Of a stretch of 8,720 bases of DNA, positions 1 through 6,306 are shown piece after piece (the first letter of the stretch is position 1; each line of letters opens with the position of its first letter). The notes beneath the pieces are model-generated. The model saw only the letters and a program-made list of their open reading frames with translations. It made no database searches and had not been told where the DNA came from. The stretch lies in NCBI GenBank assembly GCA_024998705.1, contig JACOEF010000222.1, positions 1 through 8,720 of the forward strand, read 5' to 3'. The stretch comes from Nitrospira sp. GTDB taxonomy: Bacteria > Nitrospirota > Nitrospiria > Nitrospirales > Nitrospiraceae. Position numbers and translations under genes: made by a program.

Positions 1-70
1 CGGAGGTGATGGCTCCAGCGATCAAGCTGCCGGCCACCATGGCAATCCTAAAAAACATATAGGCTCTCAT
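1..70 (-). CDS. 5' end of a gene for an exported protein (partial)
   Basis: This is the start of a minus-strand gene cut off by the window edge. Translation from the ATG at 70-68 begins MRAYMFFRIAMVAGSLIAGA, a short basic start followed by a hydrophobic stretch, as in a Sec signal peptide or an N-terminal membrane anchor. A strong Shine-Dalgarno (GGAGG, plus-strand CCTCC at 80-84) lies nine bases upstream, which supports this start over the internal ATGs. It is divergent from the regulator gene at 297 and shares a control region with it. Only 23 codons are visible, so the product cannot be identified. The start and its export character are fairly secure; function is unknown. Confidence 0.7.
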   Translation of the reverse strand, partial: MRAYMFFRIAMVAGSLIAGAITS

Positions 71-170
71 CTGATCTAACCTCCGAGTTGCTGATAATCG
101 AAACCGTTGAGATCGTACAAAATATTAATTCGCAAGTTTTTTATTAAACATCTGTATTCCGGTGAGGAAT

Positions 171-200
171 TAAATACATCAAGTTATGTAAGTTTGTCAA
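171..200 (-). promoter_or_regulatory. candidate promoter for the minus-strand gene at 1-70
   Basis: On the minus strand a perfect TTGACA (200-195) is followed after 18 bases by TATTTA (176-171), which matches only half of the -10 consensus. The palindrome TACAT-N6-ATGTA (175-190) sits inside the spacer, where a bound repressor would block RNA polymerase. The -35 is good and the -10 is weak, so the call is tentative. Confidence 0.3.
175..190. promoter_or_regulatory. inverted repeat TACAT-N6-ATGTA, candidate operator
   Basis: Perfect 5-bp arms (175-179 and 186-190) surround the six-base spacer CAAGTT. It lies in the divergent control region, between the -35 and -10 of the candidate minus-strand promoter. 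Its size and symmetry suit a dimeric HTH protein such as the XRE-type regulator encoded next door. Assigning that protein is inference. Confidence 0.4.
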
Positions 201-257
201 CAATTGGCTCGTAAGAAACTTCGCGAAACAGATCTGTCTTGCCATGTGTCAGTATGC

Positions 258-286
258 TTGACATGCGTAATGTATTATGTCATTTT
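258..286 (+). promoter_or_regulatory. candidate promoter for the regulator gene
   Basis: TTGACA (258-263) is a perfect -35 match. At the standard 17-base spacing the -10 position reads CATTTT (281-286), a poor match. If used, the transcript would start only a few bases before the ATG at 297 and be almost leaderless, which would fit the lack of a Shine-Dalgarno there. The box overlaps the inverted repeat at 259-282, suggesting autoregulation. Confidence 0.25.
259..282. promoter_or_regulatory. inverted repeat TGACAT-N12-ATGTCA, candidate operator
   Basis: Perfect 6-bp arms at 259-264 and 277-282 are separated by 12 bases. A nested ACAT-N5-ATGT (261-273) has nearly the spacing of the 175-190 repeat. 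It overlaps the TTGACA box just upstream of the regulator start. Confidence 0.4.
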
Positions 287-296
287 CCGGTCCGCC

Positions 297-1490
297 ATGA
301 CGAAACATGTTTCTGCTGACGATTCCCAGCTTGTAGAAAATTTACTGAGTCAGCTCAGGCAGGCCAAAGGTCTCTCCCGTGTCGAACTTGCGGCCCAGGC
401 CGGTATTACCCGGCAAGCCGTCCATGCCATCGAAACCAATCAATATCTTCCGACCACTGCCGTCGCACTCCGGCTTGCGCAGGCCCTCGGCTGTCGGGTG
501 GAAGATCTCTTCCGGCTGCTCCCTCAGGAGGAGATTGTCGAGGGCGAATGGTTCACAGCGGCGGCTCCGCTGCACGTGCTCCAGAGTCCTACGCGTGTCA
601 AGGTGGCCCGAGTGGGTGCGCGATTCATCGTTCGACCGGTTGCCGAGTTGGGGGAGGTGATGAATTACGCCGTACCTGCGGACGGATTTGCGCTGCCGAA
701 CGCTCACCCATCGCAACGGTCTCAGCATCCATCCCGTCACGTTCAGGTTCGACTTCTGCGCAACCGCCGCGTGATTGAGCAGGAAATTGCCGTGGCTGGT
801 TGCGACCCGTCGGTGTTTCTGGCAGGCGACTATCTTCGACGACAAAAGGAAGATTGTACCGTGGTGGGATGGACGCTCGGGAGCGCTGCCGCGATCGACG
901 CGTTGAAGCGGGGTGAGGTGCACGTGGCCGGTGTGCACGTCGTGGATGCACAATCAGGAGAGTCGAATCTTCCCTATCTGCGTCGGCATCTCAAGGGCAA
1001 CGAGTACCTGATCATCACCTTTGCGGTTTGGGAGGAAGGGCTGTTGGTCGCCCCGGGCAACCCGAAAACGATCCGTGGAGTCGAGGATCTCGTTCGTGCC
1101 GACATCAGGCTGATCAATCGGGAAGCGGGGGCGGGTGCGCGCCTGTTACTCGATCAACAGTTGGCTTCCGCCGGTATCGCCCCGGGGACGATCCTCGGGT
1201 ATGACCGGATCGGGCGCTCCCATTTTCAGGTAGCTCGCACCATTGCGGAAGGCCATGCGGATGCGGCGGTCGGAGTGCGGGCGGCTGCCAATCTCTTCGG
1301 GCTCGGGTTTCTTCCTCTTCAGCGGGCGCGCTACGATTTTGTCGTGCCGAAAGCGCACCTCAATGACCATCCGGGTATTGAAGCATTCTTGAATATTCTG
1401 GTCAGTCGGTCGTTTCGATCAGAAATCGATGCTCTTGGCGGATACGACATGAGCGAGACGGGAACCGTGCGTGATCTACGCGGGCATTGA
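297..1490 (+). CDS. XRE-type HTH regulator fused to a periplasmic-binding-protein-like sensor domain
   Basis: A probable cytoplasmic transcriptional regulator of oxyanion (molybdate or tungstate) metabolism, 397 residues from the ATG at 297. Residues about 12-68 form an XRE/Cro-type helix-turn-helix, with recognisable segments LAAQAGITRQAVHAIE and ALRLAQALGCRVEDLF. Residues about 150-390 resemble the PBP-like domain that follows DNA-binding domains in molybdate-linked regulators: the segments LINREAGAGARLLLDQQL, GYDRIGRSHFQVARTIAEGH and the final GGYDMSETG are typical. There is no signal peptide, so this binding-protein fold is intracellular. An in-frame TTG at 204 and an ATG at 270 are alternative starts. 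I chose 297 because the extra residues are Cys-rich and unlike the family and neither upstream start has a ribosome binding site, but 297 has no clear one either. The ModA-like gene follows after 47 bases and is probably co-transcribed. The ligand is inferred from context. Confidence 0.85.
   Translation: MTKHVSADDSQLVENLLSQLRQAKGLSRVELAAQAGITRQAVHAIETNQYLPTTAVALRLAQALGCRVEDLFRLLPQEEIVEGEWFTAAAPLHVLQSPTRVKVARVGARFIVRPVAELGEVMNYAVPADGFALPNAHPSQRSQHPSRHVQVRLLRNRRVIEQEIAVAGCDPSVFLAGDYLRRQKEDCTVVGWTLGSAAAIDALKRGEVHVAGVHVVDAQSGESNLPYLRRHLKGNEYLIITFAVWEEGLLVAPGNPKTIRGVEDLVRADIRLINREAGAGARLLLDQQLASAGIAPGTILGYDRIGRSHFQVARTIAEGHADAAVGVRAAANLFGLGFLPLQRARYDFVVPKAHLNDHPGIEAFLNILVSRSFRSEIDALGGYDMSETGTVRDLRGH
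302..313. promoter_or_regulatory. 12-bp perfect palindrome GAAACATGTTTC over the regulator start
   Basis: This is a perfect palindrome inside the first codons of the regulator gene, with ACATGT at its centre. It continues the ACAT/ATGT series of the upstream region. It may be a further operator half-site pair, but it is also constrained by coding sequence, so confidence is low. Confidence 0.3.
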
Positions 1491-1537
1491 AACGGTTCTC
1501 GTCGGTAGTGTGACGGGCACCGACGGGATGGAGTGAG

Positions 1538-2368
1538 ATGACAGTTCGAAACAGAGCAATCATGTTCAAGTTCATGGCTCTTGTGTGGATCGGACTGTTC
1601 TTGTCTGATGGTGCTGCACGCGCCGGGCAGGAAGCATTCGTGATTGCCGGCTCGCACAGCGTGAAGGGGGTGCTCGATCGACTCAGTGCGGGGTTTGAAC
1701 GGATTCATCCGGAAGTTCGTATAAGACTGTACGTCGATAACGGATTGGAATTGAGGCGAACCATCGCGGGCATGGAAAACAGTATGGTCGGCCAGTATTT
1801 CATCGGCAGCGGCCCCATTCATATTGTGGCCCCGGGCGGTGACGAGGTGCTGACCAGGCTGGAGCAAAAATACTATGTGCTGCCGGGGACGAAACAATCC
1901 TATGCGGTGGAGCAACTGGTCTTGGTTGTGCCGGAGTCATTGGTCGATGCGGCTGAATCGCTGGAAGCCTTGAGCCGAGGAAGCGGTCGCCTCGCGGTGG
2001 CCGACCCGTCACACACCCGCTTGGGGGCGCAGACCGGTGCCATGCTGCGCGCGATGGGGCTTGAGGCATCCTTCAAGAGGCGCCTCGACGTGGCGACTGA
2101 TTCCCGTGGCGTCCTTGACCATGTGCTGAGCGGGCAGGCCGATGCAGGCATTCTTTTCGGGCATGAGGCAGTGAAGGTGCAGGAGCGGGTTCGGGTCGTG
2201 GCGAGGCTGGAAAAAGGATATGCCCAAACCGTGCATTCGATGGCCATGGAACGGTACTGCCCCAATCGAAGTCTCTGTGAAGAGTTTTTGGGATATCTGC
2301 ACAGCGAGGAGGCGCAAGCCATCGTTCGGGAGGCCGGGTATGGCGTGCCGTCGGATCGGCGTCCATAG
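1538..2368 (+). CDS. ModA-like periplasmic substrate-binding protein (intact)
   Basis: A 276-residue periplasmic binding protein of the ModA/PBP-like superfamily. An N-terminal signal peptide (basic start, hydrophobic core 12-23) ends with ARA at about residue 29. The mature protein opens IAGSHSVKGVLDRLSAGFER, the usual first strand and helix of this fold. The hinge and second lobe are seen in VADPSHTRLGAQTGAMLRAMG, VLSGQADAGILFGHEAVK and SEEAQAIVREAGYGVP. GGAG (1530-1533) lies four bases before the ATG, a little close; an ATG at 1562 is a possible shorter start. It follows the regulator closely and has no permease immediately beside it. It could feed the ModBC encoded downstream, especially as the canonical modA there is frameshifted, or act with the regulator as a sensor. 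Its substrate could also be another oxyanion, such as tungstate. Confidence 0.8.
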   Translation: MTVRNRAIMFKFMALVWIGLFLSDGAARAGQEAFVIAGSHSVKGVLDRLSAGFERIHPEVRIRLYVDNGLELRRTIAGMENSMVGQYFIGSGPIHIVAPGGDEVLTRLEQKYYVLPGTKQSYAVEQLVLVVPESLVDAAESLEALSRGSGRLAVADPSHTRLGAQTGAMLRAMGLEASFKRRLDVATDSRGVLDHVLSGQADAGILFGHEAVKVQERVRVVARLEKGYAQTVHSMAMERYCPNRSLCEEFLGYLHSEEAQAIVREAGYGVPSDRRP

Positions 2369-2440
2369 CCCAGCCCACCTATCATTCAAAGATGTGAGTG
2401 CATCATTTTATATATTCATCACCGTTTATCGGCATCCATG

Positions 2441-2448
2441 AGGAGAGG
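2441..2448 (+). promoter_or_regulatory. ribosome binding site that decides the start at 2452
   Basis: AGGAGAGG lies three bases before the ATG at 2452. It selects this start over an in-frame ATG at 2398, whose 18 extra codons would run straight through the ribosome binding site and spoil the signal peptide. Confidence 0.65.
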
Positions 2449-2451
2449 CAG

Positions 2452-3126
2452 ATGGGACGCATAATGAGACAGGCTCTGTGGCGGCACATGGTCCTCTGGA
2501 CCTGCGTCGCCGGGTGGTCAGTCGGACTGACCCTCGGCGGCTGTGCCAGGCTTCCGTATACGACGCGCACGGTGCATGAGGATCAGCGGGTCGTGGTGAG
2601 GGTGCAACAAGAAGTCGCCCCTACGTCGTATACGCATCCGGTACAGCTGAGCAGCGAGGAAATGGTCAGCCTGTTGAGAGGGTTTTCGATCCGAGAACAA
2701 CAGCGTTTGCCCTTACGTTGGTTCACGGAAGAGCTGCCGCCAAAACCTCTGTTTCGAGAAGACGAACTCCAGGCCCTGGCTCCGCACCTTTCGCAGGGGA
2801 TTCAGCACCTGGGCCCGAACGAGCGCGCCCATTTTGAGGTCCGTGGTCCCGGCCTGAACCCGGGGTATGGCCGCGACACCATCGCGGGATGGGTCGCCGT
2901 CCGTGACCCCTATCTGTATGTCACGATCGAATATTTTCACACGCAACTTCCCGTACGGAAGTCCGACGATTACGACTCCAACTATCCCCTTCCGCCGCCC
3001 ACACCGAAGGACTACATCCTCTACTTCGAGCCGGGACGCTTCTGGAGCACCGATGAGGCAAAGGCCCGAGCCGTGGCGTATCGGCAGTTCCTGAAATCCG
3101 GAGAGGCCGGCACGGCGCCGCGTTGA
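2452..3126 (+). CDS. unrecognised lipoprotein
   Basis: A 224-residue protein of unknown function. The first 30 residues have basic residues, a hydrophobic core and a lipobox (Leu28-Gly-Gly-Cys31), so it should be lipidated and membrane-anchored, most likely facing the periplasm. The mature part has no transmembrane segment. It contains a region starting YTHPVQLSSEEMVSLLRGFS, a central part with aromatic beta-like segments (GWVAVRDPYLYVTIEYFH), then a Pro-rich stretch before YILYFEPGRFW. I do not recognise a named family. The porin gene follows after 66 bases with only a small hairpin between, so the two may be co-transcribed, and a role linked to the outer membrane or to the porin is possible. 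Being a neighbour of mod genes is the only link to molybdate. Confidence 0.75.
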   Translation: MGRIMRQALWRHMVLWTCVAGWSVGLTLGGCARLPYTTRTVHEDQRVVVRVQQEVAPTSYTHPVQLSSEEMVSLLRGFSIREQQRLPLRWFTEELPPKPLFREDELQALAPHLSQGIQHLGPNERAHFEVRGPGLNPGYGRDTIAGWVAVRDPYLYVTIEYFHTQLPVRKSDDYDSNYPLPPPTPKDYILYFEPGRFWSTDEAKARAVAYRQFLKSGEAGTAPR

Positions 3127-3141
3127 CGGCCGACAGGCCGT
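3126..3141 (+). repeat. small hairpin after the lipoprotein stop codon
   Basis: ACGGCC-GACA-GGCCGT forms a 6-bp GC-rich stem with a tetraloop, starting at the last base of the stop codon. No T-run follows, so it is not a clear intrinsic terminator. It may protect the mRNA end or weakly attenuate transcription into the porin gene. Confidence 0.4.
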
Positions 3142-3192
3142 TGAGCGGGCCGATCCGTACGTCGATTTCAACAAGACATCATGGAGTTGATC

Positions 3193-4887
3193 ATGAGTAC
3201 ATACAGGAGAGGTGTGCGCGCATTGATGATCGCCGCGCTGGTTGTGGGGCTCAGTTATGTGACACTCGCACAGGCGGCGGACTCAGGGAAATTGGTGGAG
3301 AAAGACGGCAAGTATGTCTTCGTTGAAAGCATGGATCCGTCGCTGAAACTCCTGCTCGAACGATCCGTCAAGAGCGGCATGATTTCCCAGCAAGAGTACG
3401 ACCAGGTGCTGAAAGAGTCGGAGGAACGCACCCAGTTACTGTCGCCGAGTTTTCGCGGGTGGTACGACCGGGGATTCAACCTCTCGATGAACGACAACGC
3501 GTTCTTCCTGAAGATCCGCTTTCGCAGTCAGCTGCGATTTACGCAACGGTTCCGCAACGATGCCTGGCGCAATCCCGGTGAAGCCAAAAACTTCCCTGAG
3601 TTGCTCGGCGTATTCGGCGACTACCGAGCCAACCGTTCGGAGAACAGCGCGTCATCTTTCAACGTGAGACGGCTGCGGTTTTATTTCATGGGTCATTTGT
3701 TCGATCCGGACTTTAAGTACTATATCCAGATGCGGGCGGAGACATCGGAAAACGCGCAGTCTCCAGGCTCCTTGTCGCTCTACGACGTCAATTTTTCCTA
3801 CACCCGTTTGCCTTGGGCGAACGTGCAATTCGGCCAATACAAAGTGTATTTCAACCGCTCGCAAATCAACTCGACCGCCTCGATGCAATTCGCCGAACGT
3901 GCGCTCGTACAGGATGCCTTCACGGCGAGCGGTCTGGACCGGCGCGATATCGGTATCACGATCATGAACGATGAAGAGTTGTTTCCCGTCAATTACTACA
4001 TCGGCGTATTCAACGGCGCCGGGCCGAGCTTTAACCGGCTGGGCTCCTTTACGTCGGAACAGGCCACCGTCGATTGCCCCGGCGGGCAGACGAGCGGCAA
4101 TCCCTTCCCCTCGCCGGCCGGATGCGCCGTGAATCAACGCAATTTGAATGCGAACACGCGTCTCGATGTGGATCGGCTCATGTATGTCGCACGATTGAAC
4201 TGGAACATTCTGGGGCGTCCGGGGTATGGAGAAGGAGACCTCGCCTATTCTGAAACACCGCAGTTCGCCATCGGCGGCGGGTACTCCTACAACCCCGGGA
4301 TCAATACGAGTTCCGATAACGCCTTCGTCGGATTGGACCTCGCCAACTTGAACATCCGGCGGCAGCTGGCGGCCTTCGGTAACGGACGCCAGCTCGGCCT
4401 TGGGATCGTGGACTATTCCACATGGGCCGCCGATGGGGTATTCAAGTATCGTGGATTCTCGCTGCAGGGAGAGTTCTACTTCAAGAACGTCATCCGGCAC
4501 AACAAGGGGCTGCCTTGTATGAATGCCGCCTGTACGGCGACCGCGCCGAATAATTTCGGCAATGCCATGGGTTGGTACGTGCAAAGCGGATACTATCTCA
4601 TCCCGAGGACCGTGGAGCTGTCGGCACGGTATGCCTATTGGGATCCTGATACCGCCTCCGCCAATGACTTGATCAAGCAGGCGGATGTGTCGCTTAATTG
4701 GTTCTTGAACGGGACATACGATCATCAAATCATGCTGACTTATAGCAATACGCAGTTCGGGACCGGGGGCTACGCGATCGGCCGCAGTGCGCCCCTGCCG
4801 CCGGGGTCCGGGACCGTTCCGCTCGACACCGTGGGCGGTACCTTGATCGAAAATGCCATTCGGGTGCAGTATCAAATCTTTTTCTAA
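3193..4887 (+). CDS. OprO/OprP-family outer-membrane porin
   Basis: A 564-residue outer-membrane beta-barrel of the phosphate-selective porin O/P type. The ATG at 3193 is preferred over the ATG at 3181 because GGAG (3183-3186) is correctly spaced before it. The signal peptide ends LAQA|AD at about residue 28. A charged helical segment follows (about 45-85, including LKLLLERSVKSGMISQQEYD), as often seen before the barrel. The barrel is marked by FNVRRLRFYFMGHLFDPDFK, the alternating FGQYKVYFNRSQI and RRDIGITIMN, and a C-terminal Phe (YQIFF) needed for barrel assembly. Four cysteines fall in two probable loops (Cys295/Cys311 and Cys442/Cys447) and could form disulfides. modA follows after 12 bases with its Shine-Dalgarno overlapping the porin stop, so they are one operon. 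This suggests a channel for molybdate; the specificity is inferred from context, and the family includes phosphate and pyrophosphate channels. Confidence 0.85.
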   Translation: MSTYRRGVRALMIAALVVGLSYVTLAQAADSGKLVEKDGKYVFVESMDPSLKLLLERSVKSGMISQQEYDQVLKESEERTQLLSPSFRGWYDRGFNLSMNDNAFFLKIRFRSQLRFTQRFRNDAWRNPGEAKNFPELLGVFGDYRANRSENSASSFNVRRLRFYFMGHLFDPDFKYYIQMRAETSENAQSPGSLSLYDVNFSYTRLPWANVQFGQYKVYFNRSQINSTASMQFAERALVQDAFTASGLDRRDIGITIMNDEELFPVNYYIGVFNGAGPSFNRLGSFTSEQATVDCPGGQTSGNPFPSPAGCAVNQRNLNANTRLDVDRLMYVARLNWNILGRPGYGEGDLAYSETPQFAIGGGYSYNPGINTSSDNAFVGLDLANLNIRRQLAAFGNGRQLGLGIVDYSTWAADGVFKYRGFSLQGEFYFKNVIRHNKGLPCMNAACTATAPNNFGNAMGWYVQSGYYLIPRTVELSARYAYWDPDTASANDLIKQADVSLNWFLNGTYDHQIMLTYSNTQFGTGGYAIGRSAPLPPGSGTVPLDTVGGTLIENAIRVQYQIFF

Positions 4888-4899
4888 GGAGTCTCGAAT

Positions 4900-5657
4900 A
4901 TGAAACGGCTCATTGCTGCCTGTCTCCTGGTATTCTGTGCGACAAGTCCAGTGCGGGCTGAAGACATTGCCGTCGCAGCGGCCTCCGATTTGAATTTCGC
5001 CATCAAGGAACTCATCGGAGCATTCGAGAAGCAGACCGGTCATCATGTGAAACTCTCGTTGGGGTCGTCGGGTAACTTTTTTGCCCAACTCCAGCAGGGC
5101 GCCCCTTCGACCTGTATTTTTCAGCGGACATCGGCTATCCCAGGAAGCTGGAGGAAGCGGGGCTGACCGTGCCGGGCTCCTTGTATCGGTATGCGATCGG
5201 TCGTGTCGTGCTCTGGGCGCCGAAGAGTTCACCGCTTGATGTGTCGAAGGGGCTTACGGTTCTGCGTGAACCCACGATCAAGAAAATTGCCATTGCCAAC
5301 CCCAAACATGCGCCTTACGGGCGCGCGGCGGTCGCCGCGATGGAGCATGCGCAGGTGTATGCGGATGTGAAGGATCGCTTGGTGCTGGGGGAGAACATTT
5401 CGCAGGCGGCGCAGTTTATTGAGTCAGGCGCATGCGATGTGGGCATCATCGCCCTGTCTCTGGCACTGGCTCCGGCGATGAAGAGCGCCGGCACCTATTG
5501 GCAGATTCCGGCGGACGCTCATCCACCGTTGGAACAAGGCGCCGTCATTGTGAAGCAATCCAAGAATCAAGACACCGCGAGGCAATTTCTTGCTTTCATG
5601 CAGGGCCCGCAGGGGCAGGAGATGATGACTCGATATGGATTTACACTGCCGAAGTAG
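4900..5657 (+). pseudogene. modA: molybdate-binding protein ModA, interrupted by a frameshift
   Basis: The periplasmic molybdate-binding protein of the ModABC importer, split into two frames. Frame one (from the ATG at 4900, Shine-Dalgarno AAGGAG) gives a signal peptide ending VRA|ED at residue 20 and the ModA start (VAAASDLNFAIKELIGAF, GSSGNFFAQLQQGAP), then runs off into unrelated residues and stops at 5164-5166. The correct continuation, FDLYFSADIGYPRKLEEAGL, lies in another frame from 5106 and runs to 5657 with the expected IANPKHAPYGRAA, LVLGENISQAAQF, GACDVGIIALS and TARQFLAFM. Adding one C to the run CCCC at 5102-5105 restores a normal 252-residue protein. All other parts are undamaged, so the lesion is recent or is an assembly error. 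A GTG at 5169, two bases after the early stop, could restart translation, but that piece would lack a signal peptide and first lobe. Confidence 0.85.
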
Positions 5658-6030
5658 CCGCGGGGCCTTGGCCTTCTGTTCGCTGACGTTTCTATTTGCC
5701 GCCGGTTGCTCCGAGGCCGTGCTGATGAGCCAGGAATCGGACCAGGGGGGGGTCGTGACGTATATCTTCAAGCAAGACCGCGGCGGGCCGATGGGGTCGC
5801 CGTATCGACGGCAGGCGCTGGAGGTGATACAGGCCAAGTGCAAGGCCGGGTCCCGGTTGATTCGTGAAGGCGAGGTCAGGGGCTACACCAGCGCGGGAAT
5901 GGGCACGATCGAAGGTACGGAAGACGAAGAGAGGGGCCGGCGGTGGGGGATCCGATTCGAGTGCAAGGGGAGCGAGCAAGCACGCGAAGCGGCTGACCAG
6001 TCTCAGTCAGAACCACGGAGGAATCCATGA
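5635..6030 (+). CDS. small lipoprotein of unknown function in the mod operon
   Basis: A 131-residue predicted lipoprotein. Its start overlaps the end of modA by 23 bases in another frame. Arg6 and Arg9, then a hydrophobic stretch, lead to Ala-Ala-Gly-Cys25, an acceptable lipobox. The mature part contains VVTYIFKQDRGGP, a helix-like segment (YRRQALEVIQAKCKAG), then RLIREGEVRGYTSAG and GIRFECKG; the two cysteines in CKAG and FECKG could pair. The charged tail after about residue 110 looks disordered. I recall similar small lipoproteins in Nitrospira-like genomes but know no function. AGGAG at 5617-5621 is 13 bases upstream of the ATG, rather far, so initiation probably relies on coupling to modA. 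The modA frameshift would then also reduce its expression. Confidence 0.7.
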   Translation: MDLHCRSSRGALAFCSLTFLFAAGCSEAVLMSQESDQGGVVTYIFKQDRGGPMGSPYRRQALEVIQAKCKAGSRLIREGEVRGYTSAGMGTIEGTEDEERGRRWGIRFECKGSEQAREAADQSQSEPRRNP

Positions 6031-6230
6031 AACTCAGTGCGAGAAATCAATTTCAAGGACAGGTCGTTCGAATCACCGAGGGCCAGGCCATGGCGGAAGT
6101 CGTGGTAAAGGTAGGCAACTTGGAATTCGTGTCGGCGATTACCGAAGGCTCCGTCAAAAATATAGGCATCAAGGTCGGTGATGCCGTCACAGTTGCGGTG
6201 AAGGCGACCGACGTCATCGTCGGAAAATAA
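6027..6230 (+). CDS. mop: molbindin, single TOBE-domain molybdate-binding protein
   Basis: A 67-residue cytoplasmic molbindin. The whole protein is one TOBE/Mop domain: the N-terminal SARNQFQGQV motif, the central AEVVVKVG, AITEGSVKNIGIKVGD and the closing VKATDVIVGK are all canonical and at normal length. Proteins of this family assemble into oligomers (hexamers in characterised members) that bind molybdate or tungstate between subunits and act as a store or buffer. The ATG overlaps the preceding stop (ATGA at 6027-6030), and GGAGG lies upstream, so it is translated in tight coupling with the lipoprotein gene. It gives a useful internal comparison for the related TOBE domain at the end of ModC, which has lost its last residues. 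Confidence 0.93.
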   Translation: MKLSARNQFQGQVVRITEGQAMAEVVVKVGNLEFVSAITEGSVKNIGIKVGDAVTVAVKATDVIVGK

Positions 6231-6261
6231 TTGTCTGTCGAGCCTCATTCTGTGGTAGCAT
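6231..6261 (+). promoter_or_regulatory. candidate internal promoter ahead of modB
   Basis: TTGTCT (6231-6236) and TAGCAT (6256-6261), each matching four of six consensus bases, are separated by 19 bases. A TG dinucleotide one base before the -10 gives an extended -10 (TGGTAGCAT). The site is in the only sizeable gap (76 bases) between mop and modB. It could keep modBC expressed despite polarity from the modA frameshift. Confidence 0.4.
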
Positions 6262-6306
6262 CCGGCAGGAGCAGCTGGAGGCAACGGTAGTGGTCGTGGC
6301 GAGTTT

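Larger units (their letters stand above)
71..296. other. AT-rich divergent intergenic control region
   Basis: This 226-base stretch lies between a minus-strand gene and the plus-strand regulator and is clearly AT-richer than its neighbours. It holds TTGACA -35-like boxes facing both ways (minus 200-195, plus 258-263) and a concentration of ACAT/ATGT tetramers. A TTG-started extension of the regulator from 204 is possible but has no ribosome binding site, and its residues are unlike a folded HTH extension. I therefore treat the stretch as non-coding. Confidence 0.6.

Noticed and set aside
204..296. N-terminal extension of the regulator from a TTG at 204
   Set aside because: There is no Shine-Dalgarno, the extra 31 residues are Cys- and Tyr-rich and unlike an HTH protein start, and the stretch overlaps promoter-like and operator-like sequence.
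2387..2416. AT-rich stretch before the lipoprotein gene as a promoter or a ModE-type TATATA box
   Set aside because: A TATATT is present, but there is no -35 at suitable spacing and no symmetric second TATATA arm.
5095..5110. Programmed ribosomal frameshift in modA
   Set aside because: No X-XXY-YYZ slippery heptamer is in the right frame, and I see no strong hairpin immediately downstream. A single-base loss explains the sequence more simply.
3652..5232. 526-codon open frame on the minus strand
   Set aside because: It is a shadow of the porin and modA genes: Arg-, Gly-, His- and Ile-rich, without recognisable domains, and it crosses two well-supported plus-strand genes.
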